A DNA stretch of 64,000 nucleotides from contig JBGAFV010000001.1 in assembly GCA_044227095.1 (NCBI GenBank), positions 1,364,001 to 1,428,000 on the forward strand, given 5' to 3'. Made by a program: the position numbers and the translations under genes. This document shows, piece by piece, positions 51,177 through 60,297 of this stretch (the first letter of the stretch is position 1; the number at the start of each line of letters is the position of its first letter). The stretch is from JACMLD01 sp044227095 (GTDB lineage: Bacteria > Bacteroidota > Bacteroidia > Chitinophagales > Chitinophagaceae). The notes under the pieces were generated by a model. It searched no databases, had not been told where the DNA came from, and worked only from the letters and a program-made list of their open reading frames with translations.

Positions 51177-51806
51177 TTATTTTTTAATTACTCCGGGCAA
51201 ACTGTCTTTTGTAGTAACCAGTGTGTCTGTTTTAGTAGCCGAAGAATCTTCTTTAGGTACGGGTAAAGTGCCGCTGTTATCATAAAAAACAAGATCGCTA
51301 AGGTCTTGCTTTGCTTCAAGCCCGTTTTTACCATAGTTTACAAAATGATCTCTTGAACTGTAACGAGCGGGTTTATTGGTATAAAATTTTTGTGCGTTTT
51401 TATCCCACCACATTTCCTGGCAACGAAGCGTATCTCCTTTAAGTACATTAATCACCACCACACAGTCTTTCAAAAAAACTTTGTTTTCCCACGAACGATC
51501 TTTTGCATAACCAGCATCCAGTTGACTTTCCTTTACAAGAGAATCGTTATAAAAATCTATGTGCAATGATTTTGGAAATTCTGTATAAGAAGAATCAGAT
51601 TGATAAGTATACATTAATGGCGCTGTAAGTTTCCCCTTCATTTTTCCGCCCTGGCTCATATAAATTTCTATATCGCGGCCTTCATCTAACGCTGCCCTTT
51701 TATCTTTTGTATTTGGAAGATCTTTCAGATCATTTTCGCAGCTATATAAAATAAAACAGCCCAGTGCAAGGGCCGTTATTTTTATAAGATGCTTTTTAAT
51801 GAACAT
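51177..51806 (-). CDS. lptC: LptC-like LPS export lipoprotein
   Basis: This is a 209-residue protein. A short hydrophobic start ends in the lipobox ILYSC (Cys23). The mature part has the LptC/LptA-like beta-jellyroll: LDEGRDIEIYMSQGGKMKGKLTAPLMYTY, then NVLKGDTLRCQEMWWDKNAQKFYTNKPARY. Bacteroidota LptC is often a lipoprotein rather than a bitopic protein, and this one fits. It works in the Lpt bridge carrying LPS from inner to outer membrane. It is 35 bp after coaX on the same strand. Confidence 0.86.
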   Translation of the reverse strand: MFIKKHLIKITALALGCFILYSCENDLKDLPNTKDKRAALDEGRDIEIYMSQGGKMKGKLTAPLMYTYQSDSSYTEFPKSLHIDFYNDSLVKESQLDAGYAKDRSWENKVFLKDCVVVINVLKGDTLRCQEMWWDKNAQKFYTNKPARYSSRDHFVNYGKNGLEAKQDLSDLVFYDNSGTLPVPKEDSSATKTDTLVTTKDSLPGVIKK

Positions 51807-51841
51807 GCAGTAAAGTTGTATCTCTTTTAAATAATCGTTTA

Positions 51842-52573
51842 TTACTGGTTATTATATTCGCTAATGGCGTATAAACCTTTGAATAAAAGATCAGGATCAG
51901 CAAATATCTTGTTTTTAAGATGGGGCACAAAATAGGTGCAATTGCCCCCGGTTAAAAGCACGTTAAAGTTGCCGTATCGTTCGGCATATGCATCAATAAA
52001 ACCATCAATTTCTTTTGCCATGCCCAGTATAACGCCGCTTAAAATATTGGTGCGTGTATCATATCCTATCAATGGAAAATTCCAGTCTTCTTTTATTACA
52101 GGAAGCAATGCAGTAAACGTATTGAGCGATTTAAAGCGCATATCCATGCCCGGTGAAATACCACCACCTGTAAACTCATGGTATTTGGTAATGAAGTTGT
52201 AAGTGATGCAAGTTCCTAGAGCAATAACCAGGTTATTTTTTTGCGGAAAAAATTCAACTGCTGCTGCACAAAGTGCTAACCTGTCTGCACCAATGGTTTC
52301 TGGTTTGCCAACCGGCGTAGTAAAAGGCAGTTTTGTAAGATGAGATAATTTATGAAACTGCGTTCTTTTAGCAAGTAGGGTTTCAATTTCTTCATTGTGT
52401 TTTATAACAGAAGAAAGGATTGATTTTGCTGGTTTGAACTGATCAAGCAATGCTGTTATTGTTGCCACTTCATCATTTTGCAATACAGCCGAAGTTTTTT
52501 CTATGTTGCCTTCAAACACTGCATATTTTAACCTGGTATTTCCAAAATCGAAACAAATGCTGGTATGCGCCAA
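51842..52573 (-). CDS. coaX: Type III pantothenate kinase
   Basis: This is a 243-residue enzyme. ASKHA-fold motifs are present: the phosphate-1 loop DFGNTRLKYAV near residues 9-19, GADRLALCAAA near 99, LGTCITYNF and GGGISPGMDMRF near 137. CoaX phosphorylates pantothenate, the first step of coenzyme A synthesis, with no feedback control by CoA. It precedes lptC and follows the LON-domain gene on the same strand, forming a probable operon. Confidence 0.95.
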   Translation of the reverse strand: MAHTSICFDFGNTRLKYAVFEGNIEKTSAVLQNDEVATITALLDQFKPAKSILSSVIKHNEEIETLLAKRTQFHKLSHLTKLPFTTPVGKPETIGADRLALCAAAVEFFPQKNNLVIALGTCITYNFITKYHEFTGGGISPGMDMRFKSLNTFTALLPVIKEDWNFPLIGYDTRTNILSGVILGMAKEIDGFIDAYAERYGNFNVLLTGGNCTYFVPHLKNKIFADPDLLFKGLYAISEYNNQ

Positions 52574-52655
52574 AGGTTTGTGTTTATTTGATGAAGAATA
52601 TTTTTTACAAGCGGATTTTAAAATTGGTTAGCTATATTTTAATTTCCTGTATCAT

Positions 52656-53300
52656 TTAAATATCAAAATCCATAGAAGACAAGTTTTTAAAATGCCCGTT
52701 AAGTTTAATCTTTTCTTTTAACTGATCCATTTCTGCCATTACAGGCAATACTTTTGTAAGATGCCGTTTCAAATATTCTTGCCGTTGAATTTCCTGCAAT
52801 AACTCCAGCAATTCATATTCTTCCTGCAAAGACAAACCAGCATGGTGTGCAATATCATAACTAATTAGTTCCTCATCAGTTTTTTTAAATTCTTTCTGTA
52901 CTTTAAGGTGCGTATGCAGTTCACGCACTGCTTTTATCACTTTGGCCATTAAATCTTTTTTGCCGCCGTCTTCAATATTTTCTGGATATTTTACAATAGC
53001 CCCACTGTATAATTTATCAGGCACTTTTTTTATCACCTCAAGCACCCTGAACACTTTCAGGCCTTTTGTTTTTATATCCATTTCGCCATTATCATAAACG
53101 CTGGTTATTTCCATTATTTCTACCAGTGTGCCCATTTCATTTAAATGGTTATTGATAACAGCAGGTATACCAAACATTTTCTTTTCAGCAAAACATTCTG
53201 TAACCAGTTGCTTATATCTCGGTTCAAATATATGCAGGTTCAGTTGCTCTCCGGGATATACAACAATGCCAAGCGGAAATATGGGAATAAAGTTTATCAT
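52656..53300 (-). CDS. LON substrate-binding domain protein
   Basis: The protein has 214 residues from the ATG at 53300. The ORF extends ten codons upstream, but MINFIPIFPLG is the standard beginning of the LON-N domain. PLGIVVYPGEQLNLHIFEPRYKQ is diagnostic. No AAA+ or protease domain follows, so this is the stand-alone LON-SB domain family, which is common and of unknown function. The C-terminal half is helical and charged. It is upstream of coaX by 82 bp. Confidence 0.9.
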   Translation of the reverse strand: MINFIPIFPLGIVVYPGEQLNLHIFEPRYKQLVTECFAEKKMFGIPAVINNHLNEMGTLVEIMEITSVYDNGEMDIKTKGLKVFRVLEVIKKVPDKLYSGAIVKYPENIEDGGKKDLMAKVIKAVRELHTHLKVQKEFKKTDEELISYDIAHHAGLSLQEEYELLELLQEIQRQEYLKRHLTKVLPVMAEMDQLKEKIKLNGHFKNLSSMDFDI

Positions 53301-53462
53301 TCTAAGTAAACAGCAAATGTAAAATATCATTTACAAACCATAAGGCAACTGTAAAAAAATACCAATAGCTGCTAAATCATGCTTAATTTAACCATTAAGG
53401 CCTTTATTCTTAAACAAGTTCTTAAATTGGGTTGTTATGTGCACCGGGTTTATCTAATCAAT

Positions 53463-53470
53463 TACCTTTG
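53463..53470 (+). promoter_or_regulatory. -7 box of the ABC transporter gene
   Basis: TACCTTTG matches TAnnTTTG 20 bp ahead of the GTG start. A clear -33 is missing. The short leader suggests that the GTG really is the start. Confidence 0.55.
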
Positions 53471-53490
53471 CCGGCAGTAAAAAAACAATT

Positions 53491-55317
53491 GTGAACAAAT
53501 TTGCGACCATTTTCAGGTATATAAAGCATAAGAAGACAGACTTTATTCTTTACTTATTCTTTAACCTGCTTTCCATAATTTTCTCTGTTTTATCGTTAGG
53601 TGCTCTCGGGCCTTTTATGAAATTGCTTTTTAAGAAAGAAGGCTTTTCTAATATAAAACCTGCATTTGTATTTTCTGCAAAAGGTATGTACGACCAGGTA
53701 AGTTTCTGGTTAAGCCAGGTAATTGCGCAGCCCGGCGGCCAGCAAAGGGCATTGTTGTATATATGCCTTGTTGTACTTGTAGCAGTATTCTTTAAAAATC
53801 TTTTCTTGTACATGGGCTCCAGGGTATTGGTGCCCATACGCAATTATGTAATGAACCGGTTAAGAAATGATTTGTACCAGAAAGTAATCAGCATGCCGGT
53901 TGGTTATTTTACCGAAAAAAGAAAAGGCGATTTAATGGCACGCATGAGCACTGACGTTTATGAAGTAGAAGCAAGTATATTAAGCACGATGGATGGCCTT
54001 ATAAAAGATCCGCTCAACATTATTGTTTTCCTGGTTATTCTTTTCTTTCTCAGTTACCAGTTAACGCTGCTCATCTTTATTCTTTTTCCTATAATAGGTT
54101 TTACCATAGGCAGGCTTAGCCGCAGCTTAAAAAAAGATTCCGGTACGCTGCAAAAAAAATATGGTGCTATTATGAATGTAGTGGACGAAACACTCAGCAA
54201 TATGCGCATAATAAAAGCATTTACTGCAGAGAATTTTATGACGGGTAAATTTGTTATTCTAAACAAACAGGTAGATAAAGTAAAAACAACACTAACCAAT
54301 CGCAAAGAACTGGCATCGCCACTATCAGAATTTTTTGGCGTGCTTATATTGTGCATCGTTCTTTATTATGGCGGTCATTTAATTCTTAATAAAACCGGCG
54401 CTACAATGGATGCCGATCAGTTTATTACTTACATCGCTATCTTTTCACAACTCATAAATCCTGCAAAATCTTTAAGCAGTTCTTATTACAATTTGCAAAA
54501 AGGAAGTGCAGCTGTTGAACGTATAGAACAGGTTTTAAAAACGCCGGATACAATTGTAGAAAAACCTAACCCCGTTATTGCAAAAGGGTTTAGCCACTCA
54601 ATAGAATTCAGGAATGTGTCTTTTAAATACGATGATACGTCAATACTGCAAGACATAAGCTTTGTGCTGCCTAAAGGCACCACCGTTGCTTTGGTAGGTT
54701 CTTCCGGCGCTGGCAAAAGTACCCTTGCGGATTTGCTGCCACGTTTTCATGAAGTAAGTGGGGGAGAAATTTTAGTAGATGGTGTTAACATTAAAGATTA
54801 CTCTATTAACAGCCTCAGATCATTAATGGGCATAGTAACGCAAGAGCCATTATTGTTTAACGACAGCATTACTGCAAACATAGCATTGGGCGTAGAAAAC
54901 CCGCCGCAAAAAGAAGTAGAGCAGGCCGCATCTATTGCCAATGCGCATAATTTTATTATTCAAAAAGATGAAAAGTACAATACCAATATTGGAGAAAGAG
55001 GCAACAAGTTAAGCGGTGGCGAAAGACAAAGGCTTACCATTGCACGTGCTGTTTTTAAAAATCCACCGATATTAATCTTGGACGAAGCAACGTCTTCTCT
55101 GGATACAGAAAGCGAACGCCTTGTACAGGACGCTATTGATAATTTAATGCAGCAAAGAACAAGTTTGGTAATTGCCCACAGACTTAGCACCGTGCGCCAC
55201 GCCAATCTAATTTTGGTGTTACAGAAAGGAAAAATTGTAGAGAGGGGCTCACACGATGAACTGATTGCAACAGGCGGTTTCTATAAAAAGCTTGTAGACA
55301 TGCAGGAGGTTAAGTAA
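53491..55317 (+). CDS. MsbA-like ABC exporter (permease-ATPase fusion)
   Basis: This is a 608-residue protein. Six predicted membrane helices lie in the first about 320 residues (YLFFNLLSIIFSVLSLGALGPFM and others). The ATPase domain has Walker A GSSGAGKS near residue 410, signature LSGGERQR, Walker B ILILDEATSSLD and H-loop IAHRLSTV. The half-transporter would act as a homodimer. The position beside glycosyltransferases and lptC/coaX suggests export of a lipid or glycolipid such as a lipid A precursor, though this family also covers drug and peptide exporters. GTG is the start: the next ATG lies within the first helix. Confidence 0.9.
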   Translation: MNKFATIFRYIKHKKTDFILYLFFNLLSIIFSVLSLGALGPFMKLLFKKEGFSNIKPAFVFSAKGMYDQVSFWLSQVIAQPGGQQRALLYICLVVLVAVFFKNLFLYMGSRVLVPIRNYVMNRLRNDLYQKVISMPVGYFTEKRKGDLMARMSTDVYEVEASILSTMDGLIKDPLNIIVFLVILFFLSYQLTLLIFILFPIIGFTIGRLSRSLKKDSGTLQKKYGAIMNVVDETLSNMRIIKAFTAENFMTGKFVILNKQVDKVKTTLTNRKELASPLSEFFGVLILCIVLYYGGHLILNKTGATMDADQFITYIAIFSQLINPAKSLSSSYYNLQKGSAAVERIEQVLKTPDTIVEKPNPVIAKGFSHSIEFRNVSFKYDDTSILQDISFVLPKGTTVALVGSSGAGKSTLADLLPRFHEVSGGEILVDGVNIKDYSINSLRSLMGIVTQEPLLFNDSITANIALGVENPPQKEVEQAASIANAHNFIIQKDEKYNTNIGERGNKLSGGERQRLTIARAVFKNPPILILDEATSSLDTESERLVQDAIDNLMQQRTSLVIAHRLSTVRHANLILVLQKGKIVERGSHDELIATGGFYKKLVDMQEVK

Positions 55318-55327
55318 GATTTTTTTG

Positions 55328-55365
55328 CCAGCATTTGTTTTTTGTTCATCACCGTTGCGTCGCAC
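55328..55365 (+). repeat. Dispersed 3' repeat, copy 2
   Basis: Beginning CCAGCATTTGTTTT, this matches the stretch at 39415 with roughly a quarter of positions changed. It starts 10 bp after the ABC gene's stop, in the same direction. Confidence 0.6.
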
Positions 55366-55426
55366 ACTTTTACTATTGAATCAATACTGAGCTAATAACT
55401 ACATACCCCGCATAGTAGCAAACATA

Positions 55427-56263
55427 ATGACCCCATTTACAACCATATCTCCGCAATTGTCTGCATACGAATATCTTTTTTCGTTGTGCACTATTGTAAA
55501 TGATATGCAGGAGTACGGGGTAATGAAGCAAAGTTTTGAAGATGCTGGTTTTGCAAGTGGCTGCGAATACCTGGTAGCAGACAATTGCAATGGCAACCAG
55601 TTTGATGCTTATACTGCTATTCGTTTTTTTCTGAAACAGGCAAAAGGCAGGTATATTATTATTGTACACCAGGATGTAAGGTGTATAGACAATATAGCGC
55701 AACTTAAAAAATGCCTTGCGCAACTGGATTCTATTGACAACAAATGGGCGGTTTGCGGCAATGCTGGTTGCATGGGCTATCATACAGATTTGATGCACAT
55801 TAATATTGCGGGCAAAATTGTTACCAGTCGCAATCTTCCGGGCAGAGTAAGTTCACTCGATGAAAACCTGCTCATTATTAATGCCGCTTCAGGCGTTACG
55901 GTTTCTGCAGATCTTTCTGGTTTTCACTTATACGGAACCGATATATGCATTGTAGCTGCTACCCTTGGCTACTCAACCTATGTTATTCCCTTTATGGTAA
56001 AGCACCTTAGCTTTGGCAACCTTAAAGATCTTGAAAAGCATATTCATCTCTTTGTAAACGCTTACGGAAAAAAATTAGAAAGCCGTTTTATAGCTACTAC
56101 CTGCACAAAATTTTACATTAGTAATTCTGTGTTTAAAACAAAACTGCTCAACTATCCACCTGTTTTTTCTGTTGTAAAATTTATACAAAGGCTTAAGCAA
56201 TTAAGAAAACTTGCTAAAGAAGGCGATATGTATAAAACTACCGTGGTGTATGAGGAGAAGTAA
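55427..56263 (+). CDS. Glycosyltransferase (Glyco_tranf_2_5/StrF-like)
   Basis: This is a 278-residue protein. The GT-A core has LVADNCNGNQFDAYTAIRFFLKQAKGRYIIIVHQDVRC, where HQDV takes the place of the DxD-like motif, as in the PF13712/StrF group. The C-terminal segment SFGNLKDLEKHIHLFVNAYGKK is helical. No signal peptide is seen. It is a likely sugar transferase of cell-surface glycan synthesis. The donor and acceptor are unknown. It stands between the ABC exporter and a repeat field that begins 20 bp after its stop. Confidence 0.82.
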   Translation: MTPFTTISPQLSAYEYLFSLCTIVNDMQEYGVMKQSFEDAGFASGCEYLVADNCNGNQFDAYTAIRFFLKQAKGRYIIIVHQDVRCIDNIAQLKKCLAQLDSIDNKWAVCGNAGCMGYHTDLMHINIAGKIVTSRNLPGRVSSLDENLLIINAASGVTVSADLSGFHLYGTDICIVAATLGYSTYVIPFMVKHLSFGNLKDLEKHIHLFVNAYGKKLESRFIATTCTKFYISNSVFKTKLLNYPPVFSVVKFIQRLKQLRKLAKEGDMYKTTVVYEEK

Positions 56264-56283
56264 AAAGGTTTCACGCGAAGAGA

Positions 56284-56712
56284 AGCTACAAGCTGTTAGC
56301 TATTAGCTGCATGCTTAGCAGTTTCGAAGAAACACTCCGTGTATCGCCTTATTGTCTGAACTGGGATTATTGGGAGGTATGAGATTTTTAGGATAATCAA
56401 AAAAATATGATGGTAAAGAAAAGCTACAAGTTATTAGCTGCAAGCTGCAAGCTTTACAGTTTTGAAGAAACACTCCGTGTATCGCCTTAAAATTATCGTT
56501 GCTAAATGCTTTATTAATCCCTGTGCTTCTCTGTGGTAGAGAAAAGCTACAAGCTATTAGCTGCAAGCTCCGAGCTTTAAAGTTTCGAAGAAACATTCCC
56601 TGCGTCGCCTTAAAAAAGATCCGTCATAAAACGCATTGAATAAAACTTCGGCTCCTCTGTAGTTGATCATAAATTCCTTTTGTGCTTCTTTGTGTCACCG
56701 TGTCTCTGTGGT
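56284..56712 (+). repeat. AGCT-heptad repeat field (three units)
   Basis: Cores start near 56284, 56420 and 56547. Linkers are the TTGTCTGAACTGGGATTATT type (one copy) and the AAAAGATCCGTCATAAAACG type (one copy, ending in CTTTGTGTCACCGTGTCTCTGTGG). The field begins 20 bp past the glycosyltransferase stop codon, co-oriented, and extends to the converging glycosyltransferase gene. Confidence 0.88.
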
Positions 56713-57698
56713 TACAACATTCTTTTCCCATTCCTTATACTACTAAGAATAAACTCCGTCACTTCTTTTACAGACTTTCTGCAATGCACAATAGCTGCAG
56801 TTTTATCAAAAGCCTGCCTGGATTTTTTAATGGCACTACCAGCATTAAAAAACATTTTGAGCGAAGTAAAATAATGCCATCGCAAAGAAAAAAGCCTGAT
56901 TAATGTTTCCGGTATAAGTTGCAGGTACCATAATGTTTTGTTGAAACCTTCAAGGTGCAGTGCATGCAAGATCATTTTATTCCTGTCGTAAATGGTATCA
57001 ACAAACTTCTTTTTGCTTTTTGCTTTAATAGTAACAGATGTTTTATGCCGGCAAACACTGTTATAATCGTAATAGCATTTAAAGCCAAGTCGCCATGCAC
57101 GCAGCCCCAGTTCAAAATCTTCAACATAAAACGGCGAAAAAATTTCATCCAGTTTTCCAATCAGTAAAAATTTTTCTTTATCAATAAATGCATTGGCGCC
57201 GGAAAGGTACATGGTGTACAAGCCATCTTCCATCTGTTTTTCATCTTGCAGAATATAATTGCCGGAGGTTTTAATTTTTGCAGCATGAAAGCCAGGCAGC
57301 TTTGCGCCATCCTGTATTTTATCATCATCCCACCCAATAATGCGGCCCATCACACCAAATGTATCGGGCTTGTCAAAATATTTATACTGGTGCAAAAAAT
57401 AACCCGGTGTAAGTTTTATATCGCTGTTTAATAGCAGCACTTTATCAAAACGGGCCATTACAATGCCTTTGTTGGCAGTAACTGAGAAGCCACTGTTTTT
57501 TTTGTTTTCTGTAATAATAATATCAGGATAATGTTGCTGTAACCATTGTACAGACCCATCCGTAGAGCAATCGTCTACTATAATTACTTCAAATGGTTTG
57601 CCGCTGTTTTGCAGTGCTTCCATTACGGTGGGCATTGTTTGCGGAAAAAGATGAACGCCATTATAATTGGGTATTACAACAGATATGCCTTGCACCAT
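56712..57698 (-). CDS. Glycosyltransferase family 2
   Basis: This is a 328-residue protein. The GT-A signature starts ISVVIPNYNGVHLF, with the nucleotide-binding VDDCSTDGS near residue 41 and a DxD-like LNSDIKLTPG near 92. The later YLSGANAFIDKEKF and FSPFYVEDFELGLRAWRLGF (ED acid) are typical of rhamnosyl- or mannosyl-transferases of this family. It likely adds a sugar to a surface polysaccharide. The last residues include a long basic C-terminal tail with helical stretches. Its 3' end abuts the repeat field. Confidence 0.9.
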   Translation of the reverse strand: MVQGISVVIPNYNGVHLFPQTMPTVMEALQNSGKPFEVIIVDDCSTDGSVQWLQQHYPDIIITENKKNSGFSVTANKGIVMARFDKVLLLNSDIKLTPGYFLHQYKYFDKPDTFGVMGRIIGWDDDKIQDGAKLPGFHAAKIKTSGNYILQDEKQMEDGLYTMYLSGANAFIDKEKFLLIGKLDEIFSPFYVEDFELGLRAWRLGFKCYYDYNSVCRHKTSVTIKAKSKKKFVDTIYDRNKMILHALHLEGFNKTLWYLQLIPETLIRLFSLRWHYFTSLKMFFNAGSAIKKSRQAFDKTAAIVHCRKSVKEVTEFILSSIRNGKRML

Positions 57699-57738
57699 AA
57701 ACGCAGCGATAGTTTTTATGTTTAACCAGGCGTGTATG

Positions 57739-57753
57739 CTGATGCAGCATCAG
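57739..57753. promoter_or_regulatory. Palindrome in the spacer before meaB
   Basis: CTGATGC-A-GCATCAG is a perfect 7-bp inverted repeat with a single central base. It lies 11 bp upstream of the meaB -7 box and 40 bp past the divergent glycosyltransferase start. A regulator dimer site is possible. Confidence 0.4.
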
Positions 57754-57764
57754 ATTATAAAACA

Positions 57765-57772
57765 TACATTTG
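57765..57772 (+). promoter_or_regulatory. -7 box of meaB
   Basis: TACATTTG is a perfect TAnnTTTG match, 38 bp before the ATG. Confidence 0.55.
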
Positions 57773-57810
57773 CCCTGCACAAAAGTATTGTAATTATACT
57801 GTAAACCTTC

Positions 57811-58710
57811 ATGTGGCAACAACTTAACAACGATATACAAAATGGCGATACACGCAGTATTGCACGTGCCATATCGCTTGTAGAAAATGAAACGCTGGGG
57901 TATGAAGCATTCATGAAAAACCTGCCCGTTGGTTCAACGCCGGTAATTGGTATTACTGGTCCGCCTGGTGCAGGCAAGAGTACACTTACAGATGCCTTGA
58001 TTGGAAAAATTGTTCAGCAAAATAAAAAGGTAGCGATTGTTTGTGTTGATCCATCTTCTCCTTTTAAATCCGGCGCTATATTGGGCGACAGGATAAGAAT
58101 GTCTGAATGGTACAATCACCCTAACGTGTACATACGCTCTATGGCAAGCCGCGGTGCACTTGGCGGCCTGCATCCAAAAATTATAGAAGTAACGGATATT
58201 TTAAAAGCATGCCCGTTTGATTTTATTATTATTGAAACAATAGGTGTTGGCCAGACTGAAATTGAAATTGCAGGCCTTGCAGATACAACGGTTGTTGTAT
58301 TGGTGCCGGAAGCCGGAGATGAAATACAGGTGATGAAAGCAGGGTTGATGGAGATTGCCGATATTTTTGTAGTGAACAAAGCAGACAGGCCCAATGCAGA
58401 TTTGTTTATGCGCAACCTGCAATCTATGCTGGCACCGGGCTTTAATCATCAACCACACGAAATACCTGTTGTAAAAACAATTGCTACACAGCACCAGGGC
58501 ATTGACGAATTGCTGGAAAAAATTATTGCTAATCTTGGTTCGGCATCTCATGTTCAAAAGAAGTATGTATTGCTGGCAGAAAAAGCCTGGCAAATGATTG
58601 TGCATAAAAGAATGCATACCCTGGATAAGGCAGCGCTTATGCAGGAGCTTAAAATTAAATCGGCTGAAAAAAACTTCAACCTTTACCAGTTTGTAGAAAC
58701 TATTCAATAA
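57811..58710 (+). CDS. meaB: MeaB-type GTPase (methylmalonyl-CoA mutase chaperone)
   Basis: This is a 299-residue G3E GTPase. Walker A is GITGPPGAGKSTL near residues 47-59. Switch regions are VCVDPSSPFKSGAILGDRIRM and IIIETIGVGQTE, and the base-specificity motif is NKADRPNAD. The family loads and protects the cobalamin cofactor of methylmalonyl-CoA mutase. No mutase gene is in the window, so the partner must lie elsewhere. Length and motif order are typical. Confidence 0.92.
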   Translation: MWQQLNNDIQNGDTRSIARAISLVENETLGYEAFMKNLPVGSTPVIGITGPPGAGKSTLTDALIGKIVQQNKKVAIVCVDPSSPFKSGAILGDRIRMSEWYNHPNVYIRSMASRGALGGLHPKIIEVTDILKACPFDFIIIETIGVGQTEIEIAGLADTTVVVLVPEAGDEIQVMKAGLMEIADIFVVNKADRPNADLFMRNLQSMLAPGFNHQPHEIPVVKTIATQHQGIDELLEKIIANLGSASHVQKKYVLLAEKAWQMIVHKRMHTLDKAALMQELKIKSAEKNFNLYQFVETIQ

Positions 58711-58727
58711 CTATAGCAGCAACAATT

Positions 58728-58735
58728 TACCTTTG
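58728..58735 (+). promoter_or_regulatory. -7 box of the FkbM gene
   Basis: TACCTTTG lies 26 bp before the FkbM start and matches TAnnTTTG. A -33 TTTG is not seen at a proper distance. Confidence 0.5.
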
Positions 58736-58761
58736 CCCGGTATAAACAGAAAAAATTACCA

Positions 58762-59490
58762 ATGAGCATTAAGTTCTGGAAAAAGAAACGGTTTACACCT
58801 TATACCTATACTTTCAGGAACCATAAACTGTATGTTCACGATTACAAATCTTACCTGCTTGGTAAAAATGAATTGTTTCGTGAGCAGGTGTATAAATTTT
58901 CGGCTGCTAAAACCAATCCTTATATAATTGATTGTGGTGCAAATATTGGTATGAGCATTATCTATTTTAAATCACTCTATCCCAATGCTGAGATAATTGC
59001 GTTTGAAGCTGATCCGCATATTTATTCTTTTTTAGAAAAAAATGTGCAGTCATTCAATCTGCAAAATGTAACGCTGGTTAATAAAGCTGTCTGGAATGCC
59101 AATGATGAAACGCTTTCTTTTTTGGCAGAGGGTGGCGCAGGCGGAAGACTACAGGAAAAATCGGATCAATTTAAATTTATAGATATAAAAACTGCAAGAC
59201 TGAAGGATTATTTAACCAGGGAAATTGATTTTTTGAAAATTGATATTGAAGGCGCAGAATATAAAGTACTGAATGATTGCAAAGACAACTTGCATATGGT
59301 AAAACATCTTTTTATTGAATACCATAGCATGGTAAACGACCCGCAAAACCTGCATTTGATTTTGCAGGTTGCGGCTGATGCAGGTTTTCGCTATCATATT
59401 AAAGAAGCTTATACAACGCCCTTTCCTTTTGTAGAGCGAAAGCCAAACTTTGGTATGGATTTGCAGTTAAATATTTTTTGTTACCGGTAA
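58762..59490 (+). CDS. FkbM family methyltransferase
   Basis: This is a 242-residue protein. The SAM-binding core starts YIIDCGANIGMSIIYFKSLYPNAEIIAFEADP near residue 53 (motif I and the post-I acid). The FkbM region FLKIDIEGAEYKVLNDC near residue 154 is diagnostic. These methylate hydroxyls of sugars, macrolides or other metabolites. Location next to another methyltransferase and surface-glycan genes suggests sugar methylation, but that is an inference. The gene 15 bp downstream is probably co-transcribed. Confidence 0.92.
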   Translation: MSIKFWKKKRFTPYTYTFRNHKLYVHDYKSYLLGKNELFREQVYKFSAAKTNPYIIDCGANIGMSIIYFKSLYPNAEIIAFEADPHIYSFLEKNVQSFNLQNVTLVNKAVWNANDETLSFLAEGGAGGRLQEKSDQFKFIDIKTARLKDYLTREIDFLKIDIEGAEYKVLNDCKDNLHMVKHLFIEYHSMVNDPQNLHLILQVAADAGFRYHIKEAYTTPFPFVERKPNFGMDLQLNIFCYR

Positions 59491-59505
59491 TAAGCCAGTT
59501 ATACA

Positions 59506-60246
59506 ATGTCAATCAGTAATAGCCTTAAACAAATACGAAGGGATTTACAGCACCGTCCATTTAAGAAAATTATTTATCCTTATTTCCAGGATAAGACTGG
59601 TCTTGAAGTGGGTGGACCCAGCAGAATTTTTTCTAGGGAACTACCATTGTATAAGATTGCAAAAAGTATAGATGGCTGTAATTATAGCACCAATACAGTG
59701 TGGGAAGGAAATATTGCAGAAGGGAAAAGCTATAATTATGCAACCGGCAAAACCGGCTACCAGTTTATAAGAGAAGCAAGTGATCTAAAAGGCATTGCAG
59801 ACAATCAGTACGATTTTCTTATAGCTTCTCATTGCCTGGAGCATTGCGCCAATGCATTAAAAACTACAGCAGAATGGTTGCGGGTAATTAAACCAGGCGG
59901 TTGCCTGTTAATGATATTGCCCGACAGGCGTTTTACTTTTGATCACAAGCGGCCTGTTACAACCTTTGAGCATTTGCTTGATGATTATAAGAATAATATT
60001 GACGAACACGATTTAACGCACCTGGAAGAAGTTTTTTCTCTACATGACAGATCGATGGACAAAGGCGCAGGAACTGAAGAAGCCTTTAAAGAAAGATCTT
60101 ACAAAAACTTTGAAAACAGGTGTATACATCAACACGTGTTTGATTTTGTGTTGCTGGAAAAAATTTATGCTTTTTTTGATATGCGTGTATTAGCAAAAGA
60201 ATTTATCCGTCCTTACCACCAGGTAATTGCTGGTATAAAAAAATAA
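59506..60246 (+). CDS. Class I SAM-dependent methyltransferase
   Basis: This is a 246-residue protein with a degenerate SAM motif I (GLEVGGPSRIFS near residues 32-43) and the DFLIASHCLEHCANALKTTAEWLRVIKPGGCLLMILPDRR block (motif II/III region), typical of methyltransferase domain 11. An unusual segment DHKRPVTTFEHLLDDYKNNIDEHDLTHLEEVFSL follows, a pattern seen in glycan-cluster methyltransferases. The partner FkbM gene precedes it by 15 bp. Confidence 0.87.
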   Translation: MSISNSLKQIRRDLQHRPFKKIIYPYFQDKTGLEVGGPSRIFSRELPLYKIAKSIDGCNYSTNTVWEGNIAEGKSYNYATGKTGYQFIREASDLKGIADNQYDFLIASHCLEHCANALKTTAEWLRVIKPGGCLLMILPDRRFTFDHKRPVTTFEHLLDDYKNNIDEHDLTHLEEVFSLHDRSMDKGAGTEEAFKERSYKNFENRCIHQHVFDFVLLEKIYAFFDMRVLAKEFIRPYHQVIAGIKK

Positions 60247-60273
60247 GAGCCGCTTATTTAATAAGCAGCTCTT
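60245..60273. terminator. Probable bidirectional terminator
   Basis: AAGAGC-CGCTTAT and ATAAGCAGCTCTT form a near-perfect stem with a bulge. The minus strand runs into TTATTTTTTT. It separates converging genes. Confidence 0.65.
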
Positions 60274-60297
60274 TCAACAAAAAATATTTCTTTCGCT

